Origin: DATARH01 sp963773625
Lineage (GTDB): Bacteria > Pseudomonadota > Alphaproteobacteria > ATCC43930 > CGMCC-115725
Assembly (NCBI GenBank): GCA_963773625.1
Contig: CAVZCJ010000008.1
Location: forward strand, 1 to 64,000
DNA length: 64,000 bases
Direction of reading: 5' to 3'
The first letter of the stretch is position 1. Each line of letters opens with the position of its first letter. Below are positions 18,300-26,039 of the stretch, one piece after another. A model generated the notes under the pieces. That model saw only the letters and a program-made list of their open reading frames with translations. It did no database searches and had not been told where the DNA came from. The position numbers and the translations under genes are program-made.

Positions 18300-18576
18300 G
18301 GGGTGAGCTCGTTTCTGCTGGTTTCGCGAATTACATTCTCCACCCCCACACCTGGAGCCTTCAACCGGTGTGCTATCTCGAAGATCTATTCGTGGCGTCG
18401 GAGGTGCGCGGCAGGGGTGTGGGGCGAGCGTTGATCGATGGACTCGTATTGCTCGGAAGCAGCACGGCTGGCGACGCCTTCATTGACATACGCACGAAGA
18501 CAATCACCCTGCCCGTAGACTATACGACCAGCTCGTGCCGCGAACGGATTACGTTCGTTACGATGTCGAGCTGTAA
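18300..18576 (+). pseudogene. GNAT acetyltransferase remnant
   Basis: Pieces of one GNAT domain lie in different frames: GFANYILHPHTWSLQPVCYL followed by EDLFVASEVRGRGVGRALID (the acetyl-CoA-binding R-x-x-G-x-G/A loop), then in another frame THEDNHPARRLYDQL and the ending YVRYDVEL with its stop at 18576. At least one frameshift and one in-frame stop separate them. A dead N-acetyltransferase. Confidence 0.7.
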
Positions 18577-18631
18577 CCCGGCAGCAAGCGCGCAAGGGGC
18601 GGCGCTAGAAGTCGGATAAGCGCGCTTTACC

Positions 18632-18949
18632 CTAGGTGATTTGCTGAAATCCCCAGCCCGACAAGTACCCGCGGCTGGCAAGGAACAGCCCATTGATATC
18701 GATCACCGCGCCTGCAATGAGCTTGCCGTCGTCGAGCCGCAACGTGAGTGTCCTTCCTATATGGGGATAGATGTCATAATCGGGATTACTAGCTATGGTT
18801 ATAGAAAATCTGCCGGCGTGATCGTTCTTTTTGTCACCATTGTCCAGGGCAGCCGGCTCGAGCTCAACTTTATAGGTGACCTCCAGAATTCTGGTGTCAC
18901 CGTCGTAAAGAATGCCTTTCCCGGAAATATGCCGGGGGGCGGCCGTCAT
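18632..18949 (-). CDS. Hypothetical protein
   Basis: 105 residues from ATG 18949 (open frame extends to 18982). Beta-rich: GKGILYDGDTRILEVTYKVE, then IGRTLTLRLDDGKLIAGAVI and FLASRGYLSG. The pattern suggests a small all-beta domain; no family recognised. No signal peptide. It follows another small leftward gene after a 10-base gap. Confidence 0.5.
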   Translation of the reverse strand: MTAAPRHISGKGILYDGDTRILEVTYKVELEPAALDNGDKKNDHAGRFSITIASNPDYDIYPHIGRTLTLRLDDGKLIAGAVIDINGLFLASRGYLSGWGFQQIT

Positions 18950-18959
18950 TCGAACCACG

Positions 18960-19253
18960 TCACACGATCGCCGGCTGCACACCGATAAAGCCCGGTGTTG
19001 TGCGCCGCTCTTGCCTATGTCTGCGCATCAACCAGACGCGAAGATGCCGCAGCGCCGCCTGGGCAATTTCCTGAGGGTAGTGGGCGCCAGAGCCCTCCGT
19101 CTCGATCGTGTAGCGTGACGAGACCGCCAACGGATCACGCGGCGAGCGCGTCGTCGCGATCGTCATTCCAGACGGCAAATGGACGACCCGACGAACTGCG
19201 CCATCTTCCGTGATGGCGAAATCGTTGCTCGGGTAATCCCCGGCCATCGGCAA
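18960..19253 (-). CDS. Hypothetical protein
   Basis: 97 residues (MPMAGDYPSNDFAITEDGAV...). Strand-rich start, then a central SRYTIETEGSGAHYPQEIAQ and an arginine-rich tail (LRVWLMRRHRQERRTT). No family recognised. Lies 15 bases after the cold-shock gene, in the same direction, so perhaps co-transcribed. Confidence 0.5.
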   Translation of the reverse strand: MPMAGDYPSNDFAITEDGAVRRVVHLPSGMTIATTRSPRDPLAVSSRYTIETEGSGAHYPQEIAQAALRHLRVWLMRRHRQERRTTPGFIGVQPAIV

Positions 19254-19268
19254 CTCTGTGGAATGGGA

Positions 19269-19892
19269 TTAGATCAGCCGCAGGCTGACCGCCTCGGGTC
19301 CTTTTTGACCGTCGGCCACGTCGACGGTGACGCGCTGGTCCTCTGCCAGGCCCATGATCCCGGAGCGCTCCAGCGCCGTGGCGTGGACAAAGATATCCTT
19401 GCCACCCTGATCCGGCTCGATGAAGCCAAACCCTTTCATCGAGTTGTACCATTTCACTGTGCCCGTCTCCTCGACCGTGGGTCGATCGGCTGAGGGCTGA
19501 TATGTCGGTCGCTCGGGCCTCGGGCGCCTTGGCTGCTCCTGCGATGCGGTGCTGGGATCGACGCTGAGGACCTCCGTCACCTGCGGTCCCTTCGGTCCAG
19601 GGCTCGCGCGCACTTCTAGCGTCGCGCCGGGCGCGACGCTGTCGTGGCCACTGCGCTCGACCACACTCACATGGAGAAAAGCATCGCCCGAGCCATCTCC
19701 AAGCGTGACGAAGCCAAAGCCTTTGCTCGGATTGTACCACTTGACCGTGGCTCGGACGGGTGGGCCCGAGGGGCTCTCGAACTGTGGACCGCGCGGCGGC
19801 GCATATCCGAAATTGCGGGAAGGTGGCTGGTAGTCGTCGTCGGCGAAATCACGGCGGCGGCGCGGGTGAAAATCTCTGTCTCTGTTGCTCAC
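19269..19892 (-). CDS. Double cold-shock-domain protein
   Basis: 207-residue nucleic-acid-binding protein with two cold-shock domains. An Arg-rich disordered head (residues 1-45) precedes CSD1 (ATVKWYNPSKGFGFVTLGDG, DAFLHVSVV), a Pro/Arg linker, then CSD2 (GTVKWYNSMKGFGFIEPDQG, DIFVHATALERSG). Both copies keep the RNP1 (K-G-F-G-F) and RNP2 (F-x-H) motifs, so both should bind single-stranded RNA or DNA. Two-CSD proteins are typical of alphaproteobacteria. Likely an RNA chaperone for stress or stationary phase. Confidence 0.9.
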   Translation of the reverse strand: MSNRDRDFHPRRRRDFADDDYQPPSRNFGYAPPRGPQFESPSGPPVRATVKWYNPSKGFGFVTLGDGSGDAFLHVSVVERSGHDSVAPGATLEVRASPGPKGPQVTEVLSVDPSTASQEQPRRPRPERPTYQPSADRPTVEETGTVKWYNSMKGFGFIEPDQGGKDIFVHATALERSGIMGLAEDQRVTVDVADGQKGPEAVSLRLI

Positions 19893-20187
19893 GTCAGCGT
19901 CTCAGGCGAAGAAGCTTGAACATTCGGACAGCCGGGTCCGATCGTCAACGCATTCCGGCCCTCTCGGGAACTCTCGTGTTAACCCACGTCAGTGATCGCT
20001 TCTTGCATTGCCTACCCGGCCCTCGACCCGACTGAAGGAAAAAACACCCCGGCGGCCATTTCTTTAATTAATGGTACCGGGTGGGGTCTGCTTGACCACC
20101 TCTCCGAAGGTCGCAGGCGAATTGGGCACCGGGTCGAGGGCTGAAGACCTGCCTCTGCGGCGTGGCTCGTGGCGACGAGCGTCATTG

Positions 20188-20874
20188 TCACCCCTCCTTG
20201 ATCGGCTCGCCGGTGGCGCCGTCGATCAGCGGCACCGCCTCAGCCCGAGCCTCCGCCAGCCGGGCCTTCGCTCTGCGGATCAAGTCTTCGGCATCAGCCC
20301 TTCTTTGCTCCGGGGTCATTGCCGCAAGGCGTGCCGTGAGCTTCACGAGCTCGTCGTCCTGCTGCAGATACCGACCGTCCACGATCCAGCCGAACATCCG
20401 CGCCAGCTTCTCAAGAGCGGCAACCTTGGGATGCAGCTTGACCTTAACCCGCTTGACCCTGAGCGCGTCCTTCCCCTTGCCCTCCGTGTAGTAATCGACA
20501 GTCATCTCCCGCACCGCCGCCATCTGATCCTTTGTCACATGGTCGAGGTCGAGCACCCGGTGCCCATCCTCATCAGGGGCCGTATAGTCCATCATGTTGG
20601 CAAACCCGATCAGCGCGAACTCCCGGCCCACGCTCTCTTTTGAAACCGCGAGCTTAGTCATCGCCCGTTGGCTTGCCGCTTGGTCGAACCGTTCACGATC
20701 GCGCCGGATCCGTTCGACCCGATCCTTGATGTGCGGCCGCGCCCACAAGCGCCATGCGACCCGTGCATTTCCACGATACCCCGCCTCCGCGTAAGCCGCG
20801 AGGATGGTCATTCCGCAAACTACCGCCTGTGCGAAGGCTTCCTGGCGGGTGTTTCTGAGAGGTTTCGACGGCAT
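20188..20874 (-). CDS. Phage terminase small subunit-like protein
   Basis: 228 residues. N-terminus NTRQEAFAQAVVCGMTILAA with AYAEAGYRGN is the terminase-small-subunit helix-turn-helix, which recognises packaging sites on phage DNA. The middle has GFANMMDYT and LHPKVAALEKLARMFGWIVD, common in prophage and gene-transfer-agent relatives. The C-terminal helix is rich in Arg/Ala. No large terminase subunit follows; the next rightward gene is a related copy. This is the left-most recognisable gene of the second integrative element. Confidence 0.75.
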   Translation of the reverse strand: MPSKPLRNTRQEAFAQAVVCGMTILAAYAEAGYRGNARVAWRLWARPHIKDRVERIRRDRERFDQAASQRAMTKLAVSKESVGREFALIGFANMMDYTAPDEDGHRVLDLDHVTKDQMAAVREMTVDYYTEGKGKDALRVKRVKVKLHPKVAALEKLARMFGWIVDGRYLQQDDELVKLTARLAAMTPEQRRADAEDLIRRAKARLAEARAEAVPLIDGATGEPIKEG

Positions 20875-20882
20875 AGGGCTGG

Positions 20883-21380
20883 CTACAACCTGGCTCTACC
20901 CCTGGCCTCGTGCAGGTAGCAAATTCGGGCCAGCACTGCCAGTGAAACGCTCATTCCGGAGCTACAGGCGCACCGTAGCGGTGCACACGATAAGGCGCCG
21001 CGGCAAGGCCCGGGCAGTGGCTGCCGACAACCGGCTCTAAAGTTTGGTAGAGGTTGTGGTTGTCGACATTGGCGGCGGCGAGACGTTCTCGTGCCTCGGC
21101 CACTCGATCGCGCAGTCGCGCCAGATCGACGGTCAGCACTCGACGCTGAGAGTTCGATCGCCGTCCTTTCAATCGCCCGCTCGAGCGCCCTTCCCACTAC
21201 CCAGCTCCGCTCAGCGGTGATCTCTCCGATTCTCTCATCGATCTCTCGTCGATCTCTCAAGCGCGTGGGATTGGCGGGATGGGGCCGATATCCAGCAGCG
21301 ACGAAAGCTGCGGCAAGCGATTTACCTTCGGCGACAGCACGCGCAAAGGCCTCGTGCCGCTGATTGCGTAGGGCTGGCAT
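20883..21380 (-). pseudogene. Second terminase-small-subunit-like gene, frameshifted
   Basis: The start (MPALRNQRHEAFARAVAEGK followed by AAFVAAGYRPHPANPTRLRD) parallels the neighbouring terminase-like protein, so the two are diverged tandem paralogues. After about residue 75 the frame degrades into arginine-rich sequence, while the overlapping frame (stop 20951) carries a plausible continuation, VDLARLRDRVAEARERLAAA. A frameshift near 21130 is the simplest reading. Confidence 0.55.
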
Positions 21381-21438
21381 CTCCAGTGACCCTTAGCGCT
21401 ACAGCCTGAGTTTAACACGGCTTGGTGCCGGTCCCGAG

Positions 21439-21446
21439 TTGCAGGG
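21439..21446 (+). repeat. Target duplication, left copy (IS256)
   Basis: TTGCAGGG directly precedes the IS256 left end; an identical copy directly follows the right end at 22857-22864. An 8-bp duplication is characteristic of IS256-family insertion. Confidence 0.9.
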
Positions 21447-22856
21447 GGTCGTGTCCCTGGTGATGGTGTAGGAGGCCGTTGACCGGCCCGCCGGAGTGAC
21501 CGCCACGAGTCTGGCGCAGGTGGGCCGGTCAGCGGCCACCGCGGTGATCCTGAGTAGGGTTGGGTTGCAACACGCAACTCTGACCGAGGATCACCACGAT
21601 GACCGACGACAAGATCGCCCTTCGTGAGCTTTTGGAGAAGGGTTCCGACGCGACATTCCTGCGCGAGATGATCGGCTTTGCCGCCCAACGTCTGATGGAG
21701 TTGGAGAGCGAAGTCCTATGCGGCGCTGGGCACGGCGAGCGCAGCGCGGAGCGACGCAACCAGCGCAACGGCTACCGTGACCGCGACTGGGAGACCCGTG
21801 CGGGTACGGTCGAGCTGCGCATCCCCAAGCTGCGGCGCGGCAGCTACTTCCCGACCTTCCTCGAACCTCGTCGCCTGGCCGAGAAGGCGCTGACCGCCGT
21901 GGTCCAGGAAGCCTACGTCCAGGGCATCTCGACCCGCTCGGTCGACGACCTGGTGCGGGCGATGGGAATGGAAGGTATCTCCAAGAGCCAGGTCTCGCGC
22001 CTGTGCGGCGAGATCGACGAGCGGGTGCAGACGTTCCTCAGCCGCCCGATCGAGGGCGAGTGGCCTTATGTCTGGCTCGACGCCACCTACGTCAAAGCCA
22101 GACGCGACCACCACATCGTCTCGGTCGCGGTCATCGTCGCCGTCGGCGTCAACACCGACGGAAGGCGCGAGGTGCTCGGCATGACCGTCGGCCACAGCGA
22201 GGCCGAGCCCTTTTGGGTCGAGTTCCTGCGCAGCCTGGCACGTCGCGGCCTGCGCGGGACGAAGCTAGTGATCTCGGACGCGCACGAGGGGCTGAAGACC
22301 GCCATCGTCAAGGTTCTGGGGGCCACCTGGCAGCGCTGCCGCGTCCACTTCATGCGCAACGCGCTCGCCTATGCCGGCAAGACCCAACGGCGCATCGTCT
22401 CCGCCTGGGTCGGCACTGCCTTCGCCCAAGACGACGCGCCGGCGGCTCGAAAGCAATGGCGCGAGGTCGCAGACCAGGCCAGGCCGCGTGTCCCCAAGCT
22501 CGCTGCGCTGATGGATGACGCCGAAGCCGATGTGCTGGCCTACATGGGCTTCCCCGCCCAGCATCGCGCCAAGCTGCACAGCACCAATCCGCTCGAGCGG
22601 CTCAACGGCGAGATCAAGCGACGCAGCGAGGTTGTCGGCATCTTCCCCAACGAGGCTGCCGTGATCCGATTGATCGGTGCTTTGCTGCTGGAACAGAACG
22701 ACGAATGGGCCGTCCAGCGCGCCCGCTACATGACCCTGGAAACCATCGCTCCGCTGAGCGATGCTCCCGTCGTCAGTCTGCCGACAGTGGCGGCCTGATC
22801 AAGCAGCCAACGCTGCTCAGGATAGCCGCTCTTACACCACGCCCTGGGGCACGATC
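21447..22856 (+). mobile_element. IS256-family insertion sequence, intact
   Basis: 1410-bp element bounded by imperfect inverted repeats (left GGTCGTGTCCCTGGTGATGG from 21447; right, read inward, GATCGTGCCCCAGGGCGTGG from 22856) and flanked by perfect 8-bp duplications TTGCAGGG. It contains one intact transposase. It lies between the terminase-like genes and the Spo11-like gene, so it landed inside the second integrative element. Confidence 0.92.
21599..22798 (+). CDS. IS256-family (Mutator-type) transposase
   Basis: 399-residue DDE transposase of the IS256 family. Conserved parts: ERRNQRNGYRDRDWETRAGT and VELRIPKLRRGSYFPTFLEP, the first Asp in YVWLDATYVKARRD, the second Asp in LVISDAHEGLKTAI, the C-x2-H near RCRVHFMRN, and the catalytic Glu in STNPLERLNGEIKRR. 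Complete and unbroken, so potentially active. Confidence 0.95.
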   Translation: MTDDKIALRELLEKGSDATFLREMIGFAAQRLMELESEVLCGAGHGERSAERRNQRNGYRDRDWETRAGTVELRIPKLRRGSYFPTFLEPRRLAEKALTAVVQEAYVQGISTRSVDDLVRAMGMEGISKSQVSRLCGEIDERVQTFLSRPIEGEWPYVWLDATYVKARRDHHIVSVAVIVAVGVNTDGRREVLGMTVGHSEAEPFWVEFLRSLARRGLRGTKLVISDAHEGLKTAIVKVLGATWQRCRVHFMRNALAYAGKTQRRIVSAWVGTAFAQDDAPAARKQWREVADQARPRVPKLAALMDDAEADVLAYMGFPAQHRAKLHSTNPLERLNGEIKRRSEVVGIFPNEAAVIRLIGALLLEQNDEWAVQRARYMTLETIAPLSDAPVVSLPTVAA

Positions 22857-22864
22857 TTGCAGGG
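22857..22864 (+). repeat. Target duplication, right copy (IS256)
   Basis: TTGCAGGG, identical to 21439-21446, immediately after the IS256 right inverted repeat. Confidence 0.9.
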
Positions 22865-22894
22865 TCTGGCTACCACCTGCCTCGGAGCCCGTGT

Positions 22895-22914
22895 CTCGTT
22901 CCACGTGGAACGAG
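22895..22914. promoter_or_regulatory. parS-like perfect palindrome
   Basis: CTCGTTCCACGTGGAACGAG is a perfect 20-bp palindrome whose core GTTCCACGTGGAAC equals the chromosomal ParB-binding parS consensus known from several proteobacteria. It sits 15 bases beyond the stop of the Spo11-like gene, inside the integrative element and outside any gene. A second, near-perfect copy lies at 26680. Confidence 0.65.
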
Positions 22915-22928
22915 CGGCCTAGCCAAGA

Positions 22929-23753
22929 TCACCGTTCAAGCCTCGCCAACGCCTCGGTCAACTGCCGCCGTTCATGGCGTTCTCGCTCCCGTATCTGGCG
23001 AAGCGCCACCAGATCCATCCTGCTCTTTACTTCGGCAACAATTCGATCCCGCAATACGTCCAGCGGCAGCGCGTCAAGTTCCACCGACACATCACCCCAA
23101 CGGGCGACAAAGGCGGCACGGCGGGTGTCGGTTGCCTTGGTAAAATCCGCGGGCAGCTTGTATCGTTCCACGTCCTCAAAAGTCAGTGCGCATTTGACGA
23201 TTTCGGGATGCGAGCCTAAGGACGCCAGCCGCTCGCGGAGCGAGCGCACCATGTCTTCACCGCTGGGATCAAAATCACCAAAGTAGAGGATCACGTCATC
23301 GTCGCCGAGGCGAAGCGCGGCGTTGTGGATCGAGTCCCAGCCATCGAAACCGCGTCCGACGTTCAGCGTCACGCCGTAGCCGCGGAGCGCGTCCTCGAAG
23401 ATCCCGGAAAGCGCATCTTTCTCGAGCCAGCACTCTATGCGGCTCGCCTGTTGTTCCCAAATGTCGCGCCTGTACGCCGCCGCCGCGGTTTCGGCGAAAT
23501 CGTCGAGCCCACTCCACATCGAAACATGTCGTGGACGGCGAAGCCTGTCCTCGATCCACTCCCAGGCGATCAAACCCTCACGTCGCGCCGCGACGAGCGC
23601 CTTTGAAACCGCCTGATAGGCTCCGCGCGTGTTTCCGATGACTTGTCGCGAAACAAGTCGATAGAACACTTGCCGTACCGTCATAGGATGGTGCTCGGCC
23701 AGGATTTCAGCCGCGCCCTCAATCAATGCCGTGGTCTTGCGGTGCCGGCTCAC
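22929..23753 (-). CDS. Spo11/TopVI-A-like TOPRIM protein (Mini-A-like)
   Basis: 274 residues from a GTG at 23753 overlapping the upstream stop (GTGA). An N-terminal winged helix has TVRQVFYRLVSRQVI with Tyr31 placed like the catalytic tyrosine of TopVI-A/Spo11. A TOPRIM domain follows, with Glu111 in WLEKDAL and Asp160/Asp162 in FGDFDPSGEDM, the metal-binding acidic set. Stand-alone proteins like this (called Mini-A) are known on bacterial and archaeal mobile elements without a B subunit; their role is unsettled, perhaps DNA nicking or decatenation in element replication. Assignment rests on motif spacing. Confidence 0.65.
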   Translation of the reverse strand: MSRHRKTTALIEGAAEILAEHHPMTVRQVFYRLVSRQVIGNTRGAYQAVSKALVAARREGLIAWEWIEDRLRRPRHVSMWSGLDDFAETAAAAYRRDIWEQQASRIECWLEKDALSGIFEDALRGYGVTLNVGRGFDGWDSIHNAALRLGDDDVILYFGDFDPSGEDMVRSLRERLASLGSHPEIVKCALTFEDVERYKLPADFTKATDTRRAAFVARWGDVSVELDALPLDVLRDRIVAEVKSRMDLVALRQIRERERHERRQLTEALARLER

Positions 23754-24514
23754 GACGCCAGTTCCCACGCGAGCACGAGGTCGTCTCGACAAGGCTTGCG
23801 CCGCCAAGTCCGACGTACCCCAGTCTGCGTTTCGATGGTCGCCGCATCGGCCGCAAGCATGACAAGTCGATCGCCGTCGAGCAGCCACAGCAGCCCGGCG
23901 CAATCGATGCGAGCGAAGGGCGCATCTCGGTCACAGCCGAATAGATCGAATGGCCCCCAGCTTAATGCCGCAGCAACGGCGCAGAACGGGCTGTCGAGAA
24001 ACGCACCGACATCATCGATAAACCGCACCCATCGCTTCGGCGGTACGTCAGCAGGCGGGTTATCGGGATCGAGCCGGGCGAAACCTTCTGCCCAGGCGCG
24101 CGGAACACCACCATCGTACTGAGCTATCGCGGCTCGCTCTTCCTGGGAGTCGGCCCAAACGGCCGGGATTTCGATTTCCGGGGACAGTGCTGCTAAAGCT
24201 GCCGCATCGTCCCCACCGGCTTTAACTTTAGCAACTTTAGCAACTTTAGCAGGGGTAGGGGTGGAAACCTCATTTTCAGGCGAAGCACCCTTATCTGCAA
24301 AAACATCAATGATATCAATAGGATTAGTCTGTGGGGATACAAGTGCCGCATCGGGGGTGGAAATTGGGGTAATCGGATGCCCCCCTGCTAAAGCTGCTAA
24401 AGTTGCTAAAGTTTCGTCTTCAGGCGCGACCGGTTTGGCGGCCTTGTCAGCAATCGCTGTCCGGCTCTCATTGGCAAGAAAGACGTAGGGATCGAAGATG
24501 CGGAGTGCTGGCAT
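23750..24514 (-). CDS. Hypothetical mobile-element protein with Ala/Lys/Val repeats
   Basis: 254 residues from ATG 24514 (MPALRIFDPYVFLANESRTA), five bases after the DUF3987 stop. The N-terminal half is low-complexity with ETLATLAALAGG and PAKVAKVAKVKAGG; the C-terminal half is conserved-looking (YDGGVPRAWAEGFARLDPDN then PPADVPPKRWVRFIDDVGAF, WLLDGDRLVML). Proteins with this layout are common beside DUF3987 genes in alphaproteobacterial elements; no function is known. It overlaps the Spo11-like gene by four bases. Confidence 0.6.
   Translation of the reverse strand: MPALRIFDPYVFLANESRTAIADKAAKPVAPEDETLATLAALAGGHPITPISTPDAALVSPQTNPIDIIDVFADKGASPENEVSTPTPAKVAKVAKVKAGGDDAAALAALSPEIEIPAVWADSQEERAAIAQYDGGVPRAWAEGFARLDPDNPPADVPPKRWVRFIDDVGAFLDSPFCAVAAALSWGPFDLFGCDRDAPFARIDCAGLLWLLDGDRLVMLAADAATIETQTGVRRTWRRKPCRDDLVLAWELAS
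24229..24415. repeat. Inverted short-repeat arrays inside the hypothetical gene
   Basis: ACTTTAGCAACTTTAGCAAC... at about 24229-24254 and GCTAAAGCTGCTAAAGTTGC... at about 24387-24413 are arrays of a 9-bp unit in opposite orientation, about 130 bases apart. They encode AKVAKVAKV and LATLAALA segments of the same protein and could pair as a long imperfect hairpin. Confidence 0.7.
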
Positions 24515-24518
24515 CGGA

Positions 24519-26039
24519 TCATCCCCGCACGATGCGCCAAGCCTCGCGGCGCCGGACTCCGGAAACCACGGCACCTTGAAGCAGCTTGATGAGCCAGCCG
24601 TGTTCTTCGAGCTTGGTGATAACCTTCTTCGCTGTATTAGCGTCTCGAATGGCGTTCGGCCCACGTTGATAAAGATCGGGTAACGCGATCAGTGGCTCGC
24701 TCCACTGGTGCAGCAGCCATTGACGTGTCTTTTCGGCGAGACGCAGATCACCGCCGATTTGGCTGGCCCCGAACAACCGTAGCGCTTCGGCGGCGTAGTG
24801 CTGGGCGAGCATGATGCCAGCCGCCATTTGGGCTACGGCAACCTCAGCAGCGTCGATGTCCCGGACGAGGGTCAGTACGCCCGCAAGCCGTCCCGCGTGC
24901 TCGGGCAACTTGTTGGCAAGACCTCTGATTGACGCATACTCAGCGCCGTCGCGGATCGCGACCTCAACCCTGTCGGCGAACTCGATCCATATCCGGCGGG
25001 CCGCGGGCGATAGTCCTAGAGGCCGGGGTTTAAGTTCATTGGTTTTGCCGAAAGCGAGCGGCAGCGGCCTCTCAAGGATTGCCAGCAGGCGAGCGCCGTA
25101 GCGTTTGAGGTTACGATCGGTTTCGGGCTGCTCGTCATGGCTGAAGCGCGTCCCGGCGGCGCTGTCGGGCGCCGTCACCAGCATCCGAGACATCAACCCT
25201 TGATCGGCGAGCATATGATCCCGGAACCAGATATCGGCTACGGCGGGTTGCACCATTAGGTGCGCCGCCAGCCGACAACCCGGCAGCACACTTGAGCCGT
25301 CGCCCACGCGAACCCGGCGGATGGGGTCCCCATCCCACAGGGTCGACAACCCGGCAGCGGTCTTTAGCTTGTTCTCATCGCTCATCCCGTGGCCGCCAAT
25401 GAATTGACCGCCCTCGGCGGCGAATATCCCGAGGCTCGGCCAACCACTCGCAAAAAGGCGACAAAGGCCCTCGAAAGTCGGCTCAGGACAGGTCAGCATC
25501 GGCTCTAGTGGCGGGATCGGCGCTGGCCCAAGCGCATCGAGGGCGGCCTTGATCGCGGCACGATCACCTTTTCCGCGCTTTTTTGCCGCTTCGCGTGCCG
25601 TATCCCAAGCAGCTTTGTCGTTAACGTACCCCGGCAGGTCGAGGTCGTGCCTCTCGCGCAGCGCCGTTTCGTATTTCCGGATAGGCCAAGTCGCTTCGTT
25701 GTCACTCGCGTTCTTGCGCTCGCCGGTGGCGGCGACGCTGATGAAAAAACACGACACCGGCCTGGTGCTTCCGTTGCCGATCGGCAGCACGATGTCGGCA
25801 TGGCCTTGCACCGCGAGATTGGCGGCGCCGAGCACTGAATTTGCGCAGATGGCGATCGGCGACTGGACACGATCATTGATGCCGCGCACCGCCGCGCCGA
25901 GAACATCGTCGAGTGAGTCGACCGGAAACGGATCGGCTGGCGGCAATTCGCGCAATAGCAGGCGCGGCGGCTCGGGCTCCATGTCCTCCGCCGTGTCGAT
26001 TATCCGACGCACCTCTGCGGCACCATCAGGCGGCGACAT
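24519..26039 (-). CDS. DUF3987 domain protein
   Basis: 506 residues from ATG 26039 (MSPPDGAAEVRRIID; longer upstream frame lacks similarity). DUF3987 proteins are P-loop, helicase-like partners of TOPRIM primases on mobile elements. Seen: PFPVDSLDDVLGAAVRGIND, the degenerate P-loop region VAATGERKNASDN, EGGQFIGGHGMSDENKLKTA, and a C-terminal winged-helix-like end (KKVITKLEEHGWLIKLL). It overlaps the primase stop by 14 bases. Likely helicase/loader for element replication; strictly, biochemical function of the family is not settled. Confidence 0.8.
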   Translation of the reverse strand: MSPPDGAAEVRRIIDTAEDMEPEPPRLLLRELPPADPFPVDSLDDVLGAAVRGINDRVQSPIAICANSVLGAANLAVQGHADIVLPIGNGSTRPVSCFFISVAATGERKNASDNEATWPIRKYETALRERHDLDLPGYVNDKAAWDTAREAAKKRGKGDRAAIKAALDALGPAPIPPLEPMLTCPEPTFEGLCRLFASGWPSLGIFAAEGGQFIGGHGMSDENKLKTAAGLSTLWDGDPIRRVRVGDGSSVLPGCRLAAHLMVQPAVADIWFRDHMLADQGLMSRMLVTAPDSAAGTRFSHDEQPETDRNLKRYGARLLAILERPLPLAFGKTNELKPRPLGLSPAARRIWIEFADRVEVAIRDGAEYASIRGLANKLPEHAGRLAGVLTLVRDIDAAEVAVAQMAAGIMLAQHYAAEALRLFGASQIGGDLRLAEKTRQWLLHQWSEPLIALPDLYQRGPNAIRDANTAKKVITKLEEHGWLIKLLQGAVVSGVRRREAWRIVRG

